Of a DNA stretch of 64,000 nt, positions 34,707 through 45,345 are shown one piece after another. This DNA is from Paratinospora sagittata (lineage: Eukaryota; Streptophyta; Magnoliopsida; Ranunculales; Menispermaceae), in the NCBI GenBank assembly GCA_035771175.1, contig CM069590.1:61171997-61235996 (forward strand). The letters run 5' to 3'. The stretch's first letter is position 1, and each line of letters opens with the position of its first letter. The notes beneath the pieces were generated by a model that did not search any database, was not told where the DNA came from, and worked only from the letters and a program-made list of their open reading frames with translations. The position numbers were made by a program, and so were the translations under genes.

Positions 34707-36960
34707 ACAATCAAGGGAAAATATGAAGATGCCCTTTGATCATTTTTTTTTTTTTTTCACCTCTGATCACCAATGAGAGTTCAGGCAGGGGTGGCTAACC
34801 ATGAAATCTAACCTCCACAATTTTGTTCCCAACCCTCTCTCTTAGCTGTACTGTAAATGAGTGGGTAGAGTGAAAAAAATAAACTCTCCCTTAATGAAAA
34901 TCCTTTAATCCAGGTTTTAAATTCTACGCTTGTCTAATTCCATAGATCAGTGAATTCTTGGAATATAATGTTTGCCCTCTCTTCTGAAATTTTATACTAA
35001 TTATTGCATAGACAAGTGCTGAGGAATTCCAAAGCAGAAGCATTATATGATATAGCAATCCTTCATCCATCTATACAAAAAACCAATAAGAGTCTTGGGT
35101 AAAAGAACAAGATGAAAGTCCAAACGTGCATACTTCACCATTTGTCAAGTGGGCTTTCTAGTAAAATGGTCATTTCCATCTTTTGCCCCATACCTCCAAA
35201 TTTTATGGGAGCAACATAAGCAGAAATCCAAACCAACCTGTAAAAGGAGACCAAATAACTTTTCACTGATCAAGACATAAAAGGTCTAAAATGAGCTGCA
35301 GAGTGTATCAGGTAAAATCATTTACTCAAATAACTTTTCACTGATCAAATAGCTGTAGCCCTACCAGCTGTATCACACCCTTAGTCCATTCATTATTAGT
35401 TCTTCCAAAATGTGTGACTAATATAAATGTACAGATGTCAAAAAATGCAGATGCTTGTTGATCATTTTACAAAGAGCAAAATCCAAAAAAGATAATTAGT
35501 ACAGTCACTACCAATGTCCTACTTCATTTGTAGCTTTTGTCTATCAATATTATTTGCAATTTTCAATGTACCAACATGAAAACATCATCATATGGAAGGG
35601 TAATGCTTCATTTCTACTGTATTAAAGACGTGAACGTGGATGAATTATTGAAAACAACTTAAAAAGTATGTGGTTGATCATTAGGACTTCAGTCGGGCAT
35701 TAAAGAAAAAAGTCCTCCAAAGATCAGATACACTGGACCGCGTGTCATTTTCTTTAGCAACACAAGTAATAAGATAATTTGGAATTCCATCATATCAATA
35801 AGAATTGCACACTCAAAGAGGGTAGATCATCTTGTGTGGAAACATTAGATATCTGATGTTTCAAGGGGTGGACCACCACTACTCATTACTTGATACAGCA
35901 CCACAAGGGTGGCCATTCAGTGATTACATATATCTTGACAATAAGTTGGAAGACCAAACCTAAAAGAAAGCAAAATGGTTCGAGTCTTTAAATTCCTGTA
36001 ATAAGGCAGTGAATGTATATAGAGGAGATTACAGTTACCAAAAGATACAAATTTGGAAGAGACAAAATGAAGGAAAACTATTCATTAGGAAGAGATAATC
36101 AGATAATGTGCTTTCACGCCATCACTCAGTTGGGGAAAGGGTTTAGATCCATATGAACTAAAAGGAAAAGAATAGCATTCCCTTCTGCAGTCCAATACCA
36201 ATGGTAGTAGTGCACGTTGATAAGGGTAGCCTATCTAAAATAGAACAAGTGGAATTGTTTGCCATCCACGTGCAATTTATCTTTTGATCCCTACTTCTCC
36301 AAGCAGAACTTGCAGGCACAGACATGCTTTCTGGACCAAGAAAGATGAGACACCACATTCACATTGTTGCATTCCTTTGTTTTTAAATCAATACCCTGAT
36401 TACCCTCTTTCATATCAAAAAACCAAAAAAGAAAAAGAAAAAAATAAAATAAAGGAAGAAGATCCAAAGTTCAGCAATTTCATTGTTTTAATACACAGAA
36501 GTCCCTACCAGTATCTCCCAGACAAGTACTTTTCTGTATACCAGCATCATCAAATGGAAGCATAGCACTTCATTTCCTATTGTAGTGTTGGCATCCATGT
36601 TGAAACATTAGGACAGTGTGATCTTGGTTGTATATTTTGACTGTAACTTCAAAGGGATCTATACCTGAAAATAGACAAATTTCAGAAAGAAACCGGAGGG
36701 AAAATAATTAAAAAGATCCTATGGACATGTATTTGTGCAATTTAAAAAAAAAAAGAAATCACGATCTTGTAAAAAAAAAGAAAAAAGAAAAAAAAATTAT
36801 GAGAACCAAAGGAAATAGCTAACAACATATAGATTAGGTTAGTGGAAACAGTATAAGTGGAGTCAAGGGAGCATCGACACCACAAGTTTTGGATTGCTTA
36901 ATAGAGACTCACAAGTGGAGCCACTTCACATGTCTTGGTTGGTCATTAATAGTAACACAA
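34707..36960. other. SAUR7-SAUR8 spacer, part of a duplicated block
   Basis: No gene is seen. The stretch at about 35360-35650 (TCACACCCTTAGTCCATTCA onward) is homologous to 43870-44120, between SAUR10 and SAUR11. 36541-36661 is homologous to the upstream regions of SAUR4, 6, 9 and 11. This spacer is therefore itself part of the segmental duplication. Confidence 0.6.
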
Positions 36961-36963
36961 AAC

Positions 36964-37074
36964 CATGTGAACCATATTTAGTGATGTCCCTCCATGTTCT
37001 TCTTAGATATGGTTCCCTCACAATTAATTGTATTTGGTGCCATAAACCTTTTGGGCTCTGTTTCTGTATATATA
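36964..37074 (+). promoter_or_regulatory. SAUR8 promoter, type A: CATGTG element and TATA box
   Basis: CATGTG at 36964-36969, 103 bp before TATATATA at 37067-37074, followed by GAGGATGCCATTTTAGACAA as in the other type A promoters. Confidence 0.55.
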
Positions 37075-37201
37075 CAACTATGAGGATGCCATTTTAGACA
37101 AGTCTTTACGCACATTCTCAGCTATCAAAGCTTCCTTCTTTCACGAGATCCTTTCAACCATCACTTGTTTAGCCAGCTCTTCAAAGCATTACATAGAAGC
37201 C

Positions 37202-37492
37202 ATGGGTATCCGTTTGCTAGCAATTTCTCAGGCCAAGTACATCCTCAGGAGGTCACTTCTAGTTCCATCAACAGCACCAGAAGTTCCTAAGGGTCACTTT
37301 GCTGTTTATGTTGGAGAAAGACAGAAGAAGCGTTTTGTGGTACCAATATCTTACTTGAGCCATCCTTTATTCCAAGACTTGCTAAGTCGAGCAGAAGAAG
37401 AGTTCGGATTTGATCATCCAATGGGTGGTCTTACCATTCCATGCAATGAAGATCTGTTCATCAGTTTGACTTGCCATTTGAATAGGTCTTGA
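37202..37492 (+). CDS. SAUR: SAUR family protein 8, 96 aa
   Basis: Intronless [24 protein letters not shown], linker [20 protein letters not shown], core [20 protein letters not shown] and [20 protein letters not shown], ending LTCHLNRS. It is complete and standard in the core, with SHPLF for NHPSF. Promoter type A. It is followed directly by another type A gene (SAUR9), breaking the A-B alternation, which suggests loss of a type B gene here. A relic of a second SAUR lies at 37603-37704. Confidence 0.94.
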   Translation: MGIRLLAISQAKYILRRSLLVPSTAPEVPKGHFAVYVGERQKKRFVVPISYLSHPLFQDLLSRAEEEFGFDHPMGGLTIPCNEDLFISLTCHLNRS

Positions 37493-37602
37493 AGACTTGA
37501 GAAAAGCCAAAATATGGAAATTGAGCAGCCCTTTCTGGAGGGTGTATTCCTGCTCCAAGCAGCATGGCACTGCAACTTCAATCACAAAATTTATGAAGGC
37601 CA

Positions 37603-37704
37603 TGACTTACCAAGTTGGACAGAGGAAGAAGAAGTTCGGTTGGGTCTCATGATTCCATGCCAAGAAGCAGCCCTTCATCAATCTCATGTCTAATTTCAAG
37701 ACTC
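37603..37704 (+). pseudogene. Decayed SAUR C-terminal relic after SAUR8
   Basis: The stretch TGACTTACCAAGTTGGACAG, then GAGGAAGAAGAAGTTCGGTT and GATTCCATGCCAAGAAGCAG, aligns with DLLSxAEEEFGF..LTIPCQEA. The codons read HDLPSWTEEEEVRLGLMIPC with the HPMGG part deleted. The QEA residues again match the SAUR2/3 subtype. Confidence 0.7.
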
Positions 37705-39501
37705 ATAAAAGAGTTCAAAGGAGTCACTTGTGCCTTTTAAATCACCATTTTTTCGAGATTGAAGGCCAATACAACAACCTCAATTTTTTGAGGAGAGGGG
37801 ATGCTGTACCTCCCATTTCCTTCTTTCCGTTCTGTAAATTAGTAGGCAGAGTAAATTAAGAAACCACACTGCTTTGGTAAAGTTACTTTAATGAAATTTT
37901 TAAACATCTTCTAAATTGGACAATTCCACAGCTCTTCAAATTCTTCCACATCAGAGTTTGGTTGCATGTTTGAGAAAACAAAGCACTTTGTTAGATTCAG
38001 TAATCAATTCCTTGACAAGTTATAACCAATCAAATGTAATGAGAAGCATCTCATGGTTTCCAAATCATTGATCTATTTACACCGAAGTTCAGTAAGAGAG
38101 ACCCACCTGCAAGTACAAGATGATTATAATTATTACATGTCAAGTTGAAAGAAAGTTCATTGCAGAAGCATTTTATGCCTTGGCAATAATTCATCCATGC
38201 AAGAAGAAGACCAATGAAAGTCTCACTTAAAAAGAAATAGATGAAAGTTTAAAAAGTGTAGTGGAAGAATTGGAAGAATGTATTAGCCACAATGGCCACA
38301 ACTGACTCAACAGTTTCAAAAGCTACACCAAGTTTACACAGTTTCCGAACAATTGATGTTATCAATTTTCTGTATTGTTGGATTGTCACATATTCGACTT
38401 ATTTTCTTACATATAGGACAATGATTCATTTACCTACCTTCCATCAGCTTGTAATAAACATTGACAACTATGATGATGCTTGCCCCTAAATTAAACATTG
38501 ACAACTCTCTAAGGGCTACAGCCTTAGGGCGTGGAGTGGGGGTTGAACCGTTGGAGTAATATCTTCTTTGGCTCATAACTCGCCCCTTCAGGAAAACTGT
38601 GTGTGTTCCAGTAGTTGGGTTGCCATGTGTTTCCCTTCTTTTATTTCAACATTATCTTTTCTCGTTTCTTATCAAAAAACGAATCGCCTTATATCAACTG
38701 GGCCTTCTGGTAAAATGTTCCCGTTCCGTCTTTTTCCAGAGCTCAAAATTTTAGAGAAAGCAATACAAGCATAATCACAAACTGAACTGCAAAAGTGGAC
38801 CAATGACTTGATGAGCAACCTCTTGAAGTGTCAAAGAGCTAACTGTAAACATGACAGAAACAACGTAAATTTTAATATAATCTCATCAAGATGCAAATAG
38901 ATAGCCGTTTGTGATAGAGCCTATGATTTTATTGAACTTCACGGCCACTTTGAATCAGGGAAAGAATTTGATCGATGTGTTTTTTTGGTTTTTTGGAATT
39001 AGCTTGTGTTCCATGAAAAATGAATGTAAGATCCAAAAGTTAACTGATTTCATTATCCTAATACACATAATACCGTATCTCTACATCCTTTTGCGAAAAC
39101 TTTTCTGTATTCCAACATCATCAAATGGAAGCATAATTCTCTGTTTTCTATTGTAGTCTTGACATATATGTTGAAATACTAGGACAGTGTTGCCCTGGTC
39201 ATATCCTGGCATTAACTTCAAAAGTTTGATGACTAAACAGACTTCAGAAGGAAACTGAAGAAAATTTTCAAAAGTCCGTTAGACCACATGTTCAATCACC
39301 AGCACAACTTGTGCAATTTATAAGAAGAAACAATCAGAACCAAAACAAATATCTAACAAGAGGTAGATCAAATTGAGCTAGAAACAGTATAAGGATAGTC
39401 GAGGGAGCATTACCTCCTCATGTTTTTGATTGCCTGATACTGATAGAGCATCACAAGTGGAGCCACTCCACACGTCTTGGTAATTAGTTGGAAGACAAAA
39501 C
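37705..39501. other. SAUR8-SAUR9 spacer
   Basis: No gene is seen. Most of it consists of blocks homologous to other array spacers, such as the GAAGCATTTTATGCCTTGGC region near 38165 and the CAACATCATCAAATGGAAGC region near 39112. A short stretch near 38505-38690 has no counterpart in the other units. Confidence 0.5.
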
Positions 39502-39625
39502 CATGTGAACCCTAATGGGTCATGTCCCTCCCATGTTCCCCTTGACTGAGGACCCCTCACCATTAACTGTATTTGGATGATGCAATATACTTACAAACTT
39601 TTAGAGTTATGTTTATGTATATATA
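39502..39625 (+). promoter_or_regulatory. SAUR9 promoter, type A: CATGTG element and TATA box
   Basis: CATGTG at 39502-39507 and TATATATA at 39618-39625, 116 bp apart, in the type A context. Confidence 0.55.
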
Positions 39626-39765
39626 CACCAATAAGGATGCCAATTTAAACAAGCCTTCACCCACATTCTCAGTTATCAACCAAAGCTTCCTTCATTCACA
39701 AGATCCTCTTAGGCATCCCTTGCTTTGCCTGCCCTTCAAAGCATTAGCTACATTACATAGAAACC

Positions 39766-40056
39766 ATGGGCATCCGTTTGCCAGGGATTTCTCAAGCCAA
39801 GCACATCTTCAGGAGGTCTCTTCTACCTTCAGCGACTGCGGCTGATGTCCCAAAGGGTCACTTTGCTGTTTGTGTTGGAGAAAGACAGAAGAGGCGATTT
39901 GTGGTTCCGATATCTCACTTGAACCATCCTTCATTTCAAGACTTGCTAAGTCGAGCAGAAGAAGAGTTCGGGTTTCACCATCCAACAGGTGGTCTTACTA
40001 TTCCATGCAATGAAGATTCTTTCATAAATTTGACTTCCCATTTGAATAGAGAGTGA
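39766..40056 (+). CDS. SAUR: SAUR family protein 9, 96 aa
   Basis: Intronless [24 protein letters not shown], linker [20 protein letters not shown], core [20 protein letters not shown], then [20 protein letters not shown], ending LTSHLNRE. It carries several changes at otherwise fixed positions: AVC for AVY, SHL for SYL, HHPT for DHPM. The frame is intact. Promoter type A. A relic of a second SAUR follows at 40165-40255. Confidence 0.92.
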   Translation: MGIRLPGISQAKHIFRRSLLPSATAADVPKGHFAVCVGERQKRRFVVPISHLNHPSFQDLLSRAEEEFGFHHPTGGLTIPCNEDSFINLTSHLNRE

Positions 40057-40164
40057 AGACTGGAACAAAAGTGGAAACAATCAAATTCAAACATCACTCT
40101 CTCCGGTTGATATGCGCCTTCTCAAATCAGCCACGACATTGCAGTTGAAGCCACGAAATTTTAT

Positions 40165-40255
40165 GAACTCCGTGACTTATTATCAGACTGAGGAAGAGTT
40201 AGTGTTCAATCTTGCAATTTAATGCCCAAGAAGCAACTATCAATCTCGATTGAAG
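40165..40255 (+). pseudogene. Decayed SAUR C-terminal relic after SAUR9
   Basis: CTCCGTGACTTATTATCAGA, then GAGGAAGAGTTAGTGTTCAA, then CCCAAGAAGCAACTATCAAT: the RDLLS, EEELVFN and QEATIN pieces match a SAUR C-terminal region in shifting frames, with stops between them. Confidence 0.65.
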
Positions 40256-41091
40256 ACTCTACAAAGGATTGGAAGGAATCACAGAGAAAACAGGACCGGC
40301 CTCTTTTTGTCTCATTCAATCGCTCCACCTTTTCGGCAATTTAGGGAAAATCCAGCCACTTCAATTTTGAGAGGGGAGGGGAGCTGTGCCTCCAATACCC
40401 TCCTTTCAGTTCTGTAAACTAGTCAGAAGAGTAAAAGAAACTCATTTCATGTATAAGACAATTCAATCAAATTTTTTTATTAGCTTTCAAATTTCACTAA
40501 TTCCAGAGCTCTCCAAATTTTTCCACATTACTGTATGGTTTACAATTGAACTGAGTGCATTCAGACTGCAAAGGTCACAGTAATTAAACATTATAAAGGA
40601 TTTGATGTAATCATCACCAAAGTTAACCAAGATTCTAGTGAAGGGGCATGTTCAAGTGCTAAAAACTAATCAAATAGAATAAGTCAACAGGTCTTTTACG
40701 AGGCTGTAAAGCCTTCTTTAATGATTTATATTTGGACTAAAACAACCATGAGCTCTAAGATATGTTATACAGATATAATGTCTATCAGTAAGAACATAGA
40801 TCAGTAAGTAGGTAATGGCATTTAACTGGCACTACATATTTGAAATCCATGGGGCAATGGCATTAATGCATTCTATGGTCACTCTGCAAATACTATACCA
40901 TAGATGGAATCATAACAACCTCTGCTGTGTATTCTAGCTCTTCCTAAATACATGATTAGGGGAGACACATAGATGTAATAGATTATCCGTACCTTTTATG
41001 CACATTAAGAGAGGTAATATAAATTCTACAATTAGAATCATGTGTGCAATGTGCATAAGTTACCAGTTTAATCTCCACCTTTCCAATTACT

Positions 41092-41140
41092 CTGACCCCG
41101 CGCATAGGTGGGAGCTTCGGGCACTGGGCTGCCCCTTTTA
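41092..41140 (+). mobile_element. 3' fragment of an Au SINE
   Basis: TGACCCCGCGCATAGGTGGG followed by AGCTTCGGGCACTGGGCTGC and CCCTTTT is the conserved 3' end of Au SINE. The 5' half is absent. Confidence 0.85.
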
Positions 41141-41265
41141 GATATAGACAGACCACTTCCCACTTGGAGCCTGAGAGGTCATACTCACATTAGTGCGCAC
41201 CAAGTCTTTCACTCTTCTGCTGTCATTATTGCAAGTAATTCTTGCTGTTGGCCTGGGAGCAGAAT

Positions 41266-41395
41266 CCGGTGTCGGAGTATGCGTCATCGCCGTCGCCGGT
41301 GACTACGGCGGTGGGGCCGGCGATCTTCTTGGGGCTTCCGGTGGCGCCGATGAGGGGGTGCGGCGGCGGCGGTTTGGCCGTGGTGAAGCATTGTT
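41266..41395. other. GC-rich island, possibly a captured gene fragment
   Basis: About 130 bp of strongly GC-rich DNA (many CCG, CGG and GGC triplets) inside AT-rich DNA, directly after the Au SINE fragment. One + frame reads without stop through SPSPVTTAVGPAIFLGLPVA. I do not recognise the protein. The composition contrast and absence from the other array units indicate an insertion. Confidence 0.5.
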
Positions 41396-41556
41396 TTGAT
41401 TCAGTCCCTACCTTATCTTCCAAGACCTCAATGTACCAACATCTTCACATCAAAAGCAAGCTCTATGTTTCCAACAGTAATACACAGAGACATTAATGGT
41501 AAATATAACAACAGTTTAACAAGATGCACCGATGATGATGAGTAAGAAGACAAAGC

Positions 41557-41682
41557 CATGTTATACCAAATGAGCACTGCTCCTGCGATATCAATGGACA
41601 AGGGCTCCTGAGTGTAAATGCATTTAGAGGATGTGCCAAGCAGCCAAGGGCACAAACATTTTGAGCTCTCTTCCTATTTATA
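41557..41682 (+). promoter_or_regulatory. SAUR10 promoter, type B, with mutated CATGTG element
   Basis: At the place of CATGTG the sequence reads CATGTT (41557-41562), so the E-box is lost. TATTTATA at 41675-41682 replaces TATATATA. The rest (CAATGGACAAGGGCTCCTGA) is type B. Confidence 0.5.
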
Positions 41683-41816
41683 CGCACATGTTGAGGATTT
41701 CATTTCAAATCAAGCCTCCAACCACATTCTCTGTTACCAAAAAAGCTTTCCATCTTCACCACATCTCTGAAACATCCTTTGTTTTGCCCTGTTCATCAAA
41801 ATATTACATAGAAGTC

Positions 41817-42107
41817 ATGGGTATCCGCTTGCCAGGGATTTTTCAAGCCAAGCACATTCTCAGGAGATCTCTTCTAGCTCCAGCAACTGCAGCTGATATC
41901 CCAGAACGTCACTTTGCTGTTTATGTTGGAGAAAGACAGAGGAAGCGCTTTGTGGTTCCAATATCTTACTTGAACCATCCTTCATTCCAAAACTTGCTAA
42001 GTCAAGCAGAGGAAGAGTTTGGGTTTGATCATCCCTTGGGTGGTCTCACAATTCCTTGTAATGAAGATGCTTTCATCAGTCTGACTTGCCAATTGGATAG
42101 GTCGTGA
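41817..42107 (+). CDS. SAUR: SAUR family protein 10, 96 aa
   Basis: Intronless SAUR. An open frame reaches upstream, but the conserved [20 protein letters not shown] start is at 41817. The core is [20 protein letters not shown], in which the normally fixed VPKG is IPER, then [20 protein letters not shown] and [16 protein letters not shown], ending LTCQLDRS. Loss of KG in VPKGH plus the altered promoter elements suggests a weakened copy, though the frame is intact. It is followed by a relic at 42200-42343 that is nearly the same as the one after SAUR7. Confidence 0.91.
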   Translation: MGIRLPGIFQAKHILRRSLLAPATAADIPERHFAVYVGERQRKRFVVPISYLNHPSFQNLLSQAEEEFGFDHPLGGLTIPCNEDAFISLTCQLDRS

Positions 42108-42199
42108 AGCCAACAAGACAAAAACATGAGTACTTCCCTTCTTGATGAGTTTGGATGAACATAATCAGAGCTCAAAAGGAAATGAAACCATATGTGCCC

Positions 42200-42343
42200 A
42201 ATTGCACCTTACTAGGAACCATGTCACAGGATCAATTCAGGAAAAAGAAGAGTGGCTCAATCATCAAACGAAACATCGGCAGTCTTTCAATCCCATGCAG
42301 AGGAGCCACCCTCAACGGTCTAACTTCTCAAGTGAAAGCATAG
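42200..42343 (+). pseudogene. Decayed SAUR C-terminal relic after SAUR10
   Basis: GAACCATGTCACAGGATCAA, then AAAGAAGAGTGGCTCAATCA, then CTTTCAATCCCATGCAGAGG: in successive frames EEWLNH and SLSIPCRGATLNGLTSQVKA then stop (TAG 42341-42343). It aligns with EEEFGFNHP..GLTIPCxxATFxxLTSxL. Confidence 0.75.
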
Positions 42344-44599
42344 AAAATATAGGGAAAATATGGAGACGGCCTTTGATAATTGTTCACACTTCCAATCACC
42401 ATTGAGAGTTCAGGAGGGGTAACTAGGAAATCTAACCTCCACAATTTTGTTCTCAATCCTTTGTGTCTCATGTATTTTGTAAATGAGTCACCAGAGTAAA
42501 AGAGACAACTCTCCCTACAGACTACATCATAAATGAAAATCCATGGATCCAGAATTTAAATTCTACAATTGCCAAATACCATAGCTTGGCAAATTCTTGG
42601 AATATAACATTTCCCATCCTTTTTGAGAAATTCTGCATTTTTTTATTCTAATTATTGCATTGAGAAGTTCTGAGGATTTCCATAGCAGAAGCATTACACG
42701 ATTTAGCAATCATTCATCCATCTATAAAAAATAAAAATAAAAAAATAAGAGTCTTAGTTAAAACTTAAAAGAACAAGATGAAGTTCAAATGTGCTTACTT
42801 CATCATATGTCAAATGGTCCTTAGTAATATTTAAAATGGTCTTTTTGCATCTTTTGCTTGACAGCTCTTAGGGAAAGCAATAGTGCAATACAAGCAGAAA
42901 CACAAAACAACCAGTAAAAGGGGACCAAAAACCTCACTTATCAGGCCAAACAAATCTAAATGTGATGCAGATTTTCTATAATGCCAACTGCCAAACCATT
43001 TCCTCAGTGAGCACCTCTTTGAGAGACATAGAGCTAGCTAGCGATAGAGAAACCATGTAAATTCAAATATCATCTCACCATGATGCAAATAACTAGCTAC
43101 TAGTGCTACACGCCTACAATTAATGATTCTATTGAATTTACCGCCACACTGGATCAGGGCAAGAATTTGATGGTTCTGCCATTTGAAACTGTTTTTGAGG
43201 TTTCAGTTGAAATAAACAGAACCAAGAACCTGCATTTTGTAATCTGTTCAGATTTTAGAATACGACTTACCGATGCCCAAAATAACAAAATTCATAAAGC
43301 TTTTCAACTTTGTTGAAATATTTCACATGAGAGTTGATTTACACCAACTGAAGCAAACTTCACTAGTGATTCAGTGTCCTTTTTCATTGTAGAATCTGTA
43401 CATCAGACCATGATGCTTCAGTAATGCAATGAAGCATGACCTTTCAAATCTCTGTGCCCAACCCAATAGGTAGGGGGAGATGATTTGAGCTCAAACACAT
43501 CATATATCTGCGATTCTGTAGTCATCCCACAAGAATCTTCTTCTTTTTCTTTCTTTTTTTCTTTTTTGCGATTCTGTAGCCATCCCACGAGAATCTCAAA
43601 CAAGGAGGCTAAGTATCAATATCCAACCCGAATTAATTTGTACAAATTTTTTATGTTTGTGACTTGTAGGATACCTAGACCTATTCACTCAATATTTCAC
43701 CGAGTCTCTTATGTCATGCACAATGATTTTGAAATGTAGAAGCAATGTTATTCATTTGATGATAAGTATGCAAGATTTTGTTCTTAGTCCATCCGATGCT
43801 TCATAGGAAAAAGATATATCATTGATAAGGTTAGATATGTGAGCATAAAAGGAAAATGTAGCACCATCCGCTGCATCACACCCTTAATCTATTCACTATT
43901 GTTCTTCCAAAGTGTGTAAATAGTGTAAATCTACAGATGTCAAAAAAGGTGCAGATTCCAAAAAAAAAAAAAGATAATTAATGCAGTCACAATAATGTCC
44001 TGCTTTATTTGTACTTTTCTATATACTGACGTTGTTTCCAATTTTTATTGTACCAACATCATCACATGGAAAGGTAAAGCTTCATCTCTACTGTACTAAA
44101 GACGTGTGAACCTGGATGCATTCTTGAAAAAACATAAAAAGTTGAGGTAGATCGTTAGGACTTCAAAGGGGCACGGAGACAAAAGTCTACCAGAGATTAG
44201 ATTCACTGGACTACATACTGTTTCCTTAGCAACACAAGTAAGATAATTTAGAAGAACAAACCTTCGGAGTTCATATCAAGAAGAATTTTCACTCAAGAGA
44301 ACAGCCTGTGTGGACACTAGTTGTGTCAAGTGAGTACCACTAGTCATTAGTTGATACAGCACTAGAAGTATGGCCATTCTATGATTCTACAATGTGGACA
44401 ATGAATTGGAAGACAAACTGAAAAAAAGCAAACTGGTTGAGTGAGTTGAGTCTTTAAATTCTTGTAATGAGGTAGTGATTGTATATTGAAGAGGCTACAG
44501 TTAACAAAAACTACAAATTTAGAATAGATTAAATTGAGGAAAATTATTTATTCGTTAGCTGCAGACATATTGGATGGCAGTTTGACAATGGTAACAAGT

Positions 44600-44760
44600 A
44601 TGACATGACTATTTACTTAACTCAACTAAGCCTTTTACCAACTACATGGGATTGGCTACAGAAACCCGCTTCCTCCACTCTGTTCTATCCAAGCCTAAGT
44701 CGACATTCAAATTACAAATAATTATATCTTTCTTAATTATTTTTATCCATGTTATTTTAA
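44600..44760 (+). mobile_element. RTE-LINE/SINE-type 3' tail fragment
   Basis: ACTCAACTAAGCCTTTTACC, then CAACTACATGGGATTGGCTA and CGCTTCCTCCACTCTGTTCT, is a common plant repeat tail. The same block occurs on the minus strand at about 58608-58692. I recognise it as the kind of tail shared by RTE-type LINEs and their SINE partners; the exact family is uncertain. Confidence 0.5.
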
Positions 44761-44869
44761 GTTTGACATGAGTAATTACTAATTATATATATATCTATAG
44801 TTTAACCCAATGTCAATGGTAGGCCTAAAATTGAATACATTGATCGCAAATTTTAGTGGAAGTAGAAAT

Positions 44870-45345
44870 ACAAATGAAGAGATAGCGAAGACTTAAAACA
44901 AAGAGACACCAAAGAGTGGAGATTTTAGGTATTTGAGATTCATTGTTCATCAAGAAGGTAAAATAGGTAAGAATGTAAATCATAGAGTTAAAGCGAGATG
45001 GGTTTAAATGGAGGAGCGCCTCTAGAGTATTATATGATCGACGCGACCCAATGAAGTTGAAAGGAAAACTTTATAAGATCACTCTTGGGCAAATTATACT
45101 ATATGGAACAAAATGCTGGGCAATAAAAAAAAAAAACATGTGAACAAATTAAGTGTAACAGAAATGCAAATTTTAAGATGGGTATGTGATAAAAACTTAA
45201 AACATAGAATAGAAATGAACATATTTAAGAAATAGTAGGAGTAGCCCTAATTGCAAATAAAATGTAAGAAAACCGATTAAGGTGGCTTAGGCACATACAA
45301 TGAAGACTTTAGATGCTTCCGTTAGAAAAGGGAAAGCAACATAAG
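44870..45345 (+). mobile_element. RTE-type LINE fragment, C-terminal part of the polyprotein
   Basis: Translation in shifting frames gives FRYLRFIVHQEGKI (near 44927-44970), a VKARWV-like stretch, LGQIILYGTKCWAIKK (near 45085-45130), NKLSVTEMQILRWVCDKN (near 45143-45197) and LRWLRHIQ-like sequence near 45275. The order F-x-YLGS, W-R-R, LYG-x-x-CWA, LRWMCG, GVAPI, LRWFGH is the conserved C-terminal region of plant RTE LINEs. It has many stops and frameshifts. The fragment at 30220-30396 covers the following part of the same protein. Confidence 0.8.

Larger units (their letters stand above)
40256..41556. other. SAUR9-SAUR10 spacer with foreign insertions
   Basis: Homology to the other array spacers is interrupted at about 41092-41395 by an Au SINE 3' end and a GC-rich stretch (both listed separately). 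Homology resumes at about 41400 (TACCTTATCTTCCAAGACCT, compare 33825). No intact gene is seen. Confidence 0.55.
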
